From NCBI GenBank assembly GCA_916048095.2, contig OU696583.1, forward strand, positions 978,501 through 1,042,500: DNA of 64,000 nt. The letters are read 5' to 3'. This DNA comes from Sacculina carcini (Eukaryota; Arthropoda; Thecostraca; Sacculinidae). The notes beneath the pieces are model-generated. The model had not been told where the DNA came from, searched no databases, and was given only the letters and a program-made list of their open reading frames with translations. This document shows, piece after piece, positions 12,756-22,327 of this stretch (the stretch's first letter is position 1; each line of letters opens with the position of its first letter). The translations under genes were made by a program, and so were the position numbers.

Positions 12756-15171
12756 CAGGCCCTTTCACGAAAGTATGACGTCATCGATTGCGGTGGCTTC
12801 ACTCGTACGGGCGATATGCGTTGTTATTAGAAATTGTGCTTAGTGCGGGTGTTTGACTTGCATTCCGGCTCAATTAAGTTTGAAAATCATGTTACCAACA
12901 TAAGAAGCTTCAAATACAATTGCAAATAGAATAACTGAATATATTATAAGCCCACACAGGCATAAAACAGTAAAAAAACAAACATGCAACGACCATACAC
13001 GATACAATGCGGAACGTTTTCGCTTCAATTTCTCTAATTAATCGTAGATAAATTTCTGTCACAACAACTATTGTTCAGAAGAACATTTACAGAGGTGCAG
13101 AAAAATTTTCAGTAATTAATTGTAAATTACGATGTTTAGAACAGTACAAGTAAACAAGCATAACACCGCAATCACTCAGTTTTTCTAGTGCATGAAACCT
13201 ATCATCGCGCTGGTTTCCAATAATACACAATTTATCATACTTAATATACTTCTGCACAGTTAAAATCAAAGCAAAACAATATTATCAACATAAAAATAAT
13301 ACGCCAATCTTCGGCGACCAATTTCTCTCGAATACGAAATTTTTTCGGATGACATGGTTTCACTTCGCGCAGCCAAAATGTTTTACATGAATGACAATCC
13401 TGTTTTTGAGAAAATACAACAATAACCCGCAATATATACGATCACTGGATGATGGGAATATGAAATACCAGCGTCACATATACGAAAGATGAGACGTTCA
13501 GCAATATCTTTGAAATATCACGAAAATATTCCGCAGAACACGTAAAATGTTTCAAGTCAATAGTGCATGATGTGATTAAATCAATATTGCCTGATGAAAT
13601 CAATATAAATAAATATTATTCGATTTGATAATGTGCAATCACAAATCCTTCATACAATACTTCGTTATCTCACAGAGCGTATATTTTGTGTGATACACAG
13701 CCAAAACGTCTCTAGTCAATCCGATCATATTCTCGTATGACATCCATCAATCCAACCATCTCATGAAATGCTCTAAAAACAAAGGCCTGTCATCCATAGC
13801 TGAATCAGTCATCGAATAAACATTTCTCAGCCTGGAGTCTTTATATGGTGTCATTACATTACGAATAGTCCACCAACGCAATATTATTTAAATAAAATGA
13901 GCAGTATCTTAAGATAAATCAGGATTATTTGTAGCACCCAATGATCTTAGAGCCAACAACGCGAAATCACTCCCAACATTCAGCACAAGTTTAATATTTT
14001 GTCTTTCAATACTCGACGGACGAACAGCTTTGAGCGACAAACCGTACAATGATCAATAATTTCGAGCATGACTACACTGGATTTTGTGTCTATTCTCCAT
14101 AAAGCACAAACGATTGGAAGTAATACCTGATTTAAGCGTGATTCACACAATCTCTATGATGTTAATATGATTGAAGGTGATCCGGTGTGTTTGGATAATT
14201 CCATGTCACGCTTTATAGTAGTTCTTGCTTTTCTGGGAATGAGAACATGCTGAATTTAGACTATCAGTCGAAATTCCTTTTGCACCTTGGAACCAGCTCC
14301 AGGATTTTCCTGATAACATATAATGAACACAAACAAGAAAACATCAATAGCTCTGTGATGAAATAAACCTTTCATATTAGCTGAAGTAACTGCTGAAATG
14401 ATTTATTTTGATTAATATTAATTGTAGTTTTAAGCGCGCACCGTATTTTGATTATAAGACACGTCTCGCTATGAACCAATCTACAGCGCAGCCTCCCAGT
14501 AAACCCAAGCGGATAGTAAAATTCGCACGTGGGCCCAGATTCGAACCGCGAGCCTCTGACACAAGATTCCAGCGCCTTAGCCACTACCCGAGAGCTGAAG
14601 TGATATGTCTGATATATTGTCGCTAATGAGTTTAAAACACCAATAATATAAATATCTAAAAACAATAACCTCAATTTAAACAATCAATTTCGACTAAAAG
14701 CGAAACACTAGCAGCTACACAGCTAAACAGGGCCCACCTCTGTTGATTTATAACTATTATGGTACGCAAATATTTAACTACGTTGATAAGACATGTTTAA
14801 CAAAGCAAAGACCTCATGAGAAGCGAGCAGATGTACATATTTTACTCAACCTATGAACGAAACCAAACCTCTGACCGCAGCAAAATGTCCAGGATGATGG
14901 CATGCAGAATCATCCGAGTGAGGATCACAAAATGACTGCGCAAATCACACTTGACGCGAAATTTGACAAATTCGCACTTAACTCTAAACCACACTGAAGT
15001 GAAAATCACTATACACGTCAATTATCACCAAGAATAGCACGCGATAAAACACTAAACACACGAGAGCACTAACCACGTGCTCGCTAACGTGCAACTGCCA
15101 TGCTGACAGTTGAAAAACTTCTCCGCACAGTGTGACGTGACGATGACGTCATACTTTCGTGAAAGGGCCTG
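12756..15171. mobile_element. TIR transposon with TA target duplication, non-coding (about 2.4 kb)
   Basis: The left end begins CAGGCCCTTTCACGAAAG and continues to about 31 matching bases. The right end, at 15,141-15,171, is its exact reverse complement. Both are flanked by TA (12754-12755 and 15172-15173), suggesting the Tc1/mariner group. No transposase frame is visible inside, so it is a non-autonomous or eroded copy. The first 500 bp resemble 15,191-15,715 and 39,742-40,265. A tRNA-like block lies inside at about 14.5 kb. Confidence 0.75.
14518..14608 (-). ncRNA. tRNA-like SINE head (pol III A and B boxes)
   Basis: On the minus strand the sequence reads TCTCGGGTAGTGGCTAAGGC (A-box-like, resembling tRNA-Ser/Leu D arms) followed about 30 bases later by GCGGTTCGAATC (a perfect B-box core). 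The acceptor stem does not pair and the anticodon stem is poor, so this is more likely a tRNA-derived SINE remnant than a functional tRNA. It sits inside the TIR transposon. Confidence 0.45.
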
Positions 15172-15190
15172 TATCAACGCCACCTAGATA

Positions 15191-15734
15191 CAGGCCCTTT
15201 CACGAAAGTATGACGTCATCGATTGCGGGCGCTCCACTCGTACGGGCGATACGCGTTGTTATTAGAAATTGTGCTTAGTGCGGGTGTTTGACTTGCATTC
15301 CGGCTCAATTAAGTTTGAAAATCATGTTACCAACATAAGAAGCTTCAAATACAATTGCAAATAGAATAACTGAATATATTATAAGCCCACACAGGCATAA
15401 AACAGTAAAAAAACAAACATGCAACGACCATACACGATACAATGCGGAACGTTTTCGCTTCAATTTCTCTAATTAATCGTAGATAAATTTCTGTCACAAC
15501 AACTATTGTTCAGAAGAACATTTACAGAGGTGCACAAAAATTTTCAGTAATTAATTGTAAATTACCATGTTTAGAACAGTACAAGTAAACAAGCATAACA
15601 CCGCAATCACTCAGTTTTTCTAGTGCAGGAAACCTATCATCGCTCTGGTTTTCAATAATACACACTTTATCATACTTAATATACTTCTGCACAGTTAAAA
15701 TCAATTGTAAGCTTAACAATTGAATATATTATAA
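15191..15734. mobile_element. Truncated second copy of the CAGGCCCTTTCACG TIR element, left end of unit R1
   Basis: Begins with the same terminus as the element at 12,756, only 19 bp beyond that element's right end, and continues with about 520 bp of matching interior. No matching right terminus follows. It is shared with R2 at 39,742 onward and marks the left edge of the duplicated unit as far as I can trace it. Confidence 0.65.
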
Positions 15735-16072
15735 TGTAGCGCGGTGTATCAGCAAGGCACCGCTGCCTACACACCACGTGGCTGCACTCTCTCCGCTCTC
15801 TCCAGAGCGCCCACGCGCTGCTGGCCTGCAGGAGCATCGCGCCACTGGGCGTGGATTCAAGCGTTTGCGGACATTTCCGCCAGGCGCCGCCACGGTCACT
15901 GGCTGCGGCATCTGCGTGTTTGTATGTGTGTGTGTATTTGTGTGTATGTAATTCATCAGTCAATTCATCAGTCGTCAAATAAACTCTCGCTAGAGTGCTG
16001 TGTTTCACTGGTGTAGCGAGGCGGCGCGATGCCCAACATCTCAGCATTGCGTCGCCTAACGACTCCGCTACA
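15735..16072 (+). mobile_element. Solo LTR with 4-bp target duplication, only in R1
   Basis: A 338-bp block beginning TGTAGCGCGG and ending CTCCGCTACA, flanked by ATAA on both sides (15731-15734 and 16073-16076). The homologous site in R2, near 40,285, reads straight through with a single ATAA, so this is a clean insertion after the duplication. TG...CA ends, short inverted termini and a 4-bp duplication fit a Ty3-type LTR left after recombination of a full element. Confidence 0.9.
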
Positions 16073-16628
16073 ATAAAACCACACAGGCAAATCACACACA
16101 TACAACGATTACACACGCGACAACGTAGACAGTTTTGGTTTGAAATTTTTGGCACAAATACATGAATTTTGATCGGAACAATAATTATTAAGAAGTACAT
16201 TCACACTCGCCCACACAATTTTTTCTACAACTGAATCTAGTTTATGGTTGTTAACACAATGCGAGGTATTAAACATGATTCCGTGGTCATTGAGCTGTTG
16301 CAAAACGTGAAAAAGAGCAATTTCCCTTCCATTTTATAGCGGTATCTGATTCCCTTCCATTTTATAGCGGATCTCCCAGGCATAGAAAGTGTATAAATTA
16401 GAATAAGAAGGAAAATTGGTTGATATATAAGCTCTGAAAATGAAAACATGCTATTTGTTTGGTTGTCAAAATTTTACATTTGCTTGCTTACACATGTATA
16501 TTGCTTACTAATTCGATCTTCTCTCTCTTACAGGTCTTTTTCCACTTCTCTTTGTACATATCTTCTCGGTGTCTCCTCTGATGTTTTTATGAATCATCGC
16601 CTTAATTAATGTTTGTAAATTAATGTAA

Positions 16629-16807
16629 TGTTACGCGCTTTGTGTATTGACGGATTTGTCCTGTATGTGTGACCGTGTTACTGCTGACGTGGACCAATCA
16701 ACTGATGACACGACATGACCTGACCGACCCTATATAAGCCCGCAGGAAATGCAATACATTCTTATTCTGTTCCACGCCGTGGCCGGTGTTTGTATACTTG
16801 TGGAGTC
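16629..16807 (+). repeat. LTR-like block with TATA box, split by element B
   Basis: Starts TGTTACGCGC and contains CTATATAAGCCC at about 16,730, a good TATA box. It is interrupted at AGTC by element B and resumes at 22,033-22,043, ending AAGCGTTACA. With element B removed it is a block of about 190 bp with near-inverted termini TGTTACGC/GCGTTACA, consistent with an older LTR. I see no flanking target duplication. Confidence 0.45.
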
Positions 16808-17517
16808 TGTAGTGATAGCCACACTCGTGTGTGTGAATTGTCATGTGTGCATATTGTATATTGTTTATGCCGGTGTTATGTGGCTAACTCAAGTGTGTGC
16901 TTGCTTGTGTCTTAGTTCATGTTGGGTGTGTCAAGGTCGGAGGCTTGTGTTGACTCTATGGTGCCTTTGGCTAAGTTCAGGTTAACTGCGTCAGCGTTAA
17001 CTGCTTGTGTATGTGAATGTGTGCGTGTGTGTAAGGTAGGCTTGTATGCGTGTCTGTCAATGAGTGTTCAAGTCACTTCCTTGTAACTATGGCCTATTGG
17101 TATGTATGCGTGTGTGTAGATGTATAAATATGTGTGCGACCGATTATACCCTCTCTTTTTCTGGTTGTGCCGCTGAGTGTGACCAGTGAATATATTGTGA
17201 TTGTGCCGGTTGCAGTTGGTCTAAGACGACACTTCACTGGTGCCCCGAGTGCACTCAAGGTATTTATCATCTCCAAGTAATATCGACTCGTGCGATAAAG
17301 TAAGATGGACAGAGACACTTCATAGAGTAACCCGTTTTTATCTGCACATGTGGGGATAAAACCACCTGCTTTTATGCCCACATCGGTACTGGGGTGGACT
17401 TCAATTATGGAAGCACAATTTCGATTGGCAAAAATATCTTCAACGGAGACACAGTTCTTTCATGCAGTTGCTGCTCTTCCTCCTGAGGTGGTCTCAAAAG
17501 TTGACCCTGATATTATA

Positions 17518-19436
17518 TACCAATTGCAATTTGATTTGAGAAAAGTGAAAATAGAATTGAGAAAAGTGAAAATAGATTTGAGAAAAGTGAAATTAGATTT
17601 GAGAAAAGTGAAATTAGATTTGAGAAAAGTGAAATTAGAATTGAGAAAAGTGAAATTAGATTTGAGAAAAGTGAAAATAGAATTGATCCATGTTATTTCA
17701 AACATATAAATTATCGTTATAACCCGAAAATGCAAATTTATTTCATATATTTGTTTAAAAAATAATAAACTGAGAATCTTGTAACATCTCTAATATCTTT
17801 ATTGAACAGAAATTCATTGAAATATCATAATCAGACATCAGACATTAGCAGTGATTCCACAATACGTGTAAACAGCCATTAAGTACAACAAAATCAGTTT
17901 AAATAATCGCAAACGAATTATGGATGCGTGTAGAAACGAAAGGGATTGGAAGAATGTAGCTAAAACACTCGGTGTTAACATAAAACGGTCTTGTACTGGC
18001 TGAAATCCAACGAGGATTGCCCAAAACACCGGGGAGGCAATCGCGTGAAAAAAACGCCACAAATGATTAACAAAATAATATCAGCGGTTGAAAAAACGCC
18101 GTCACTCACTTTGACAGACCTGCAGCTCATCATCCACTCGCAGCATGTATATCAGGTGTGCCTAAACACAATCAGGAACTGGCTTGACGGGGAGTTGTTG
18201 TCGCTGAAAGCCTTGCGACCGACGAATGACCGCATGAACAACGCCGACAATAAGCGAAAAAGGGCCGAATACATGGAGGAACTCTTCCGTAGTCGGTCCG
18301 ATAGTCGCACGCCAGTGTGGGTGGATGAGACGAACTTCAATTTGTTCTGCAAGCGCAGCCAAGGACGGTCAAAAGTGGGGACCAGAGCTGCTGTGGTTCT
18401 CCCGGCCAGCAAAGGCACCAATCTGCACATCATTGGCACCATGGCAACAACAATACTCGTCCTCATGTCCACCAGGCGGGGCTCGTTCAACAAGGAGAGC
18501 TGTGCTGAATGCTTTCAGTGTCTGGTGGAGCAGTGTCGCCAAGCTGGAATCGATCGCCCCACGGTAATTTTTGACAACGCCCCAGCACACAGTCCACTGG
18601 AGGCAGTGTTTGAGGAGCAGCAGGACATTTAGCTGCTCAGAAAGACCCCCTACTCGTACCTGCTCAGTCCTATCGAGCTTTCATGGAGCTCAATAAAGAG
18701 CCACGTGAAAAGAAGTCTAAGGGAGAAATTGCCCGATGTGCTGGCCATGACTTGAGACAACGCCGGCCCGTCCATTACCGAGCAGCGGATGCAACTGCTG
18801 GAGACGGTCGTTCTCGAGACGATCAGCCACATGGATACAAGTCGTATCCAGTGCGTTGTATCATACAACGCACCTGCAGAGCTACGCCAATCGGGTAGAG
18901 CGTTACTACGCTGCAGCGTTCCGCGGAGAAGACCTCGTCGAGATTTCTTGTTTAATTAATTTTGTACTGCTTGTGTCTGCTTGTTCCCTTGATTATTTTC
19001 CGTTCATCAGCTGGCGTGACGTTTCAATGCTATTTGAATTCAAACAACGCGTGCACTTAAATTCAAGCGAAAAGGCAAGATATCACCACTCAACACAATC
19101 ACAACGCAGCATGGCCCACTATAACACCTTCACTAACAAACACACGAACGTTCTGCGCAAACAACTGCCCTGTGGCGCGCACTGCCCCACCCCCTGCATC
19201 CCCACACCAGCGAGTTCACTCCTTGGAAATGCTGCGCTCGCTCATAACACGTGCATACAACATACATGCACTCACACTTCCTCGCACACACAAATAGACA
19301 CCATACACAAAAATATACTGTACAATATTAAACATAGTAAAGATGGCTAGCAACGACAAGCGCTATTCGCACGTGATGCCAGAACACTTGCCATAAGCTG
19401 GATTGTACCGTCTCTGAAAGTGTGATGTTTCTGTAG

Positions 19437-19487
<51 letters not shown>

Positions 19488-20070
19488 TGTGTGTGTGTGT
19501 GTGCGCGCGTATGTGTACACGTGTGTGCACGCTTTGCTTGCGAGTGCTCTCCGAGAACAGTGGCTCTATGCAAAATCGCTGACAATGATATATTGGCTGA
19601 TAGAATTCCTCATAAAGTAAGCACATGTACGGTACATATATGTATTAAAATTGTAGTACATAGTACATATCATTGCACATAATTGTATAGTACATATTAA
19701 GTAGTACATATCTGTATTGTAATTGAATTGATTATAATTAAATAATTTGTTATACATATTTAAATGCACTGGAGAGCACAATAGTGACCTTATAGCTTAA
19801 ATAATCAATATATCACTTAATTTTATGTAACACTTCTAAACATTTCAAATGAATACTCATAATGTGTAAAATAACATGGATCAATTCTAATTTCACTTTT
19901 CTCAATTCTAATTTCACTTTTCTCAATTCTAATTTCACTTTTCTCAATTCTAATTTCACTTTTCTCAAATCTAATTTCACTTTTCTCAAATCTAATTTCA
20001 CTTTTCCCAAATCTATTTTCACTTTTCTCAATTCTATTTTCACTTTTCTCAAATCAAATTGCAAATGGTA
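17518..20070 (+). mobile_element. Tc1/mariner-type DNA transposon inserted in gag, long tandem-repeat TIRs
   Basis: The element starts TACCAATTGCAATTTGATTT and ends with the near-exact reverse complement. TA is duplicated at 17516-17517 and 20071-20072; the R2 gag shows the empty site with one TA. Each terminus is about 175-195 bp and is built from 8-9 tandem copies of a 21-bp unit (ATTTGAGAAAAGTGAAATTAG and variants), so the inverted repeats are themselves minisatellites. A decayed transposase lies inside. A GT tract at 19,438-19,503 and AT-rich sequence fill the right half. Confidence 0.92.
17919..18930 (+). pseudogene. Transposase of the Tc1/mariner-type element, inactivated
   Basis: The main frame (17991-18632) has a helix-turn-helix-like N-terminus (SLTLTDLQLIIHSQH) and the DDE domain: WVDETNFNLF (first Asp, near 18,323), KRSQGRSKVG, and VIFDNAPAH (second Asp, near 18,575). 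The expected third acidic residue, in a SPIELSW motif near 18,673, lies beyond an in-frame TAG at 18630-18632. An ATG frame at 17919 supplies the likely N-terminus but is shifted relative to the main frame near 17,985. Further lesions occur after about 18,750. The protein would cut and join the element at TA sites. Family typing to IS630/Tc1/mariner rests on motifs and the TA duplication. Confidence 0.85.
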
Positions 20071-20716
20071 TAGATGCGCATGATTATGCTCGACTCAAGG
20101 TGTCTCTGCTCAGTATGTACGCCAAGTCAAAATCGGAGTACATAGAGGAGCTGCTGTCACAAGTGACTCTTACTGGTCGACCATCAGTAGCACTAGCTGA
20201 ATTGAAACGCACGGCGTTCAGTGCCGGTGCTGGCGAAGAAATTGTGCGGCACATATTTTTGAAAAGTCTTGCCACATCGATTGCGTCTGCGCTGGGAGCT
20301 CAAAGGGACATCAAGCTGGACCAGTTGGGCGCCTTGGCGGATGAGCTGGTGCCCATTGTGCAAGCGCAGCCGTGTATGGCAGTGTGTGAGCCGGCACAGC
20401 ACTACAGCTCGAGTCGGCGTGCGCCATACAGAAGTAAGGTCGCTATGTCGCTTGGATTGCGCCCATATCGAGAGCATCAAAGACCGTGCGTATGCAGAGC
20501 ACACACATACTATGGCGACTCCGCCCGAGTGTGTAAACCCTGGTGCAGATGGCCATCTAAAATACGAGATATACGAATTGAGCCTTCATCTCGCGGTGTG
20601 TCACCTGCACCAACGACATCGCGCTCACTTCCGTCATCAGAAATGTCGGAAAACTGAGTGGGCAGGCATCGGTTCATGCGACTACGGGCCTGCCACTTCT
20701 TAAAGTCGCAGCAAAG

Positions 20717-21412
20717 TTGGGTGAACTGAAATTCAATTTTATAATTGACACAGGTGCTGGCGTCTCTATTCTCCCAAGTAAACTCATCGGCTGGTGTATG
20801 CAGCCGACTACAGTGACGCTTATGTCAGCTAGTGGTGCACCAATAACGGTTTATGGCGAAGTTCAAAAGGAAGTTCAAATCCACGGTTTGAGACGTGCAC
20901 TTCCATGGACTTTCGTCGTCGCCGACGTCACCGCTCCATTGTTGGGCAACGATTTCCTGTCACATTATAAACTGATAGTGGATTGTGGAGGAAAAAGCAT
21001 CCGCGATTCTGCCACAAATCTTCGAGCGTCTGCACAGGCTGGTCCCTGCTCATCTTGTCTCGTTGTAAACGACACAACGAATATAGTGGACCCTGCGCGC
21101 CAGCTGTTAGAGGAATTTCCTGACCTTGCTCTACAACGCAATGTAAATTAATTAAATAATTTATTTATTAATTGTAAATTATGTAATGTGCAATGTAATG
21201 CGACTGAAACAGTGTCTGTGTCTCGACTCAAACCCGCTTTACTGCCACAGAATTCGTCGTCGAAGGAAAAAAGCTCTTCGAAAAAGCTGAGACCGCCACT
21301 GCAGTGTTCTGACTCTGCTGACAACAGTGCTGTACAGGTAAATTCTCCCGTGATAACACGCTCTGGTCGAACCGTGCGTTTCAAACCACACCCAGACTAT
21401 GTCTATTTTTGA
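20717..21412 (+). pseudogene. Truncated pol of element B (R1): retropepsin plus integrase-like tail
   Basis: The retropepsin shows NFIIDTGAGVSILPS and LLGNDFLSHYKLIVD. The frame stops at 21149-21151, just where the reverse transcriptase should begin (LEEFPDLALQ). After a 36-bp AT-rich junction the same frame resumes with VSVSRLKPALLP, a Ser/Lys-rich linker and TRSGRTVRFKPHPDYVYF, the type of tail seen at the end of Ty3 integrases. The polymerase, RNase H and catalytic integrase are deleted. Confidence 0.8.
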
Positions 21413-22043
21413 ATTAGGTCGTTTTTTTTGGTTTTTTTACTGTGCTAGTCTGTGTGTAGTATATCACTAGAGATTGTCACTTGTATCTACTCGCGTCATG
21501 CATAATCGTGCGTATTGATGCACTGGTGTCTAATGGTTATATATTTATTGGATCGCGCGCATACATTGGTAAACTCCGTTCACTGGCGGGGGAGTACTGT
21601 AGTGATAGCCACACTCGTGTGTGTGAATTGTCATATGTGCATATTGTATATTGTGTATACCGGTGTTATGTGGCTAACTCAAGTGTGTGCTTGCCTGTGT
21701 CTTAGTTCATGTTGGGTGTGTCAAGGTCGGAGGCTTGTGTTGACTCTATGGTGCCTTTGGCTAAGTTCAGGTTAACTGCGTCAGCGTTAACTGCTTGTGT
21801 ATGTGAATGTGTGCGTGTGTGTAAGGTAGTCTTGTATGCGTGTCTGTCAATGAGTGTTCAAGTCACTTCCTTGTAACTATGGCCTATTGGTATGTATGCG
21901 TGTGTGTAGATATATAAATATGTGTGCGACCGATTATACCCTCTCTTTTTCTCTGGTTGTGTCGCTGAGTGTGACCAGTGAATATATTGTGATTGTACCG
22001 GTTGCTGTTGGTCTAAGACGACACTTCAAGTCTAAGCGTTACA

Positions 22044-22327
22044 GACTCGTGCGTGCTGGTTATCCACGAGGTGCGCGCTAGTTGTTTTTGTGTGGTATAT
22101 AGTTTTTGTGTATGTATTATATCAATTATATATTTTATGTTTGATGCTTTTCAGTCGTTGCGCTCGTTTTTTTGGTTCGTGGTTTATCAATTGCCGGCTA
22201 ATTCAGTGCCGCAGAATGAGTGGATGCCAAAAGATGTTCTTTTTGTAACGACATTGTGGCTGGATTTGTTGTTAGTTGGCGGTGACTGCGACCGGGGGTT
22301 TGCGACGGTGTTAACGCATTGCTTGCA
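22044..22327 (+). promoter_or_regulatory. Short gap between element B and the Ro60-like start codon
   Basis: About 280 bp without a coding signal. It is AT-rich around 22,095-22,140 (TATATAG, TATTATATCAATTATATA). Any promoter of the Ro60-like gene must lie here or in the element B LTR, which points the same way. I cannot pick a transcription start. Confidence 0.35.

Larger units (their letters stand above)
17305..20657 (+). pseudogene. gag of element B (R1), stop codon near start and split by Tc1 insertion
   Basis: The ATG at 17305 is followed within seven codons by TAG where R2 has a sense codon. The frame continues (GIKPPAFMPTSV, EAQFRLAKI, FFHAVAALPPEVVSKVDPD) to the Tc1 insertion at 17518 and resumes at 20073 (YARLKVSLLSMYAKSKSEY, ALAELKRTAFSAG, SALGAQRDIKL). 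It ends with a CHCC box of the C-X2-H-X9-C-X3-C form (CRAH...C..WC) and a stop at 20655-20657. The capsid region is of the Ty3 type with close parallels to element A. Confidence 0.8.
16808..22028 (+). mobile_element. Ty3 element B, R1 copy (CsRn1-like gag, integrase-less)
   Basis: Two LTRs (16808-17236 and 21598-22028, about 430 bp, TGTAGTGATAGCC...ACACTTCA) flanked by a 4-bp AGTC duplication (16804-16807 and 22029-22032). Inside are a primer-binding-like sequence TGGTGCCCCGAGTG at 17238, gag, a retropepsin and a short integrase-like tail. Reverse transcriptase, RNase H and integrase core are absent. The gag is split by a 2.55 kb Tc1 element. The element ends about 300 bp upstream of the Ro60-like ATG in the same orientation. 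Confidence 0.9.

Noticed and set aside
14518-14608. Functional tRNA gene
   Set aside because: The B box is good, but the acceptor stem does not pair and the anticodon arm is weak; kept only as a SINE-like remnant.
15905-16016. Small frame in the solo LTR with repeated Val/Cys residues
   Set aside because: Falls inside LTR sequence with a GT tract and has no family match.
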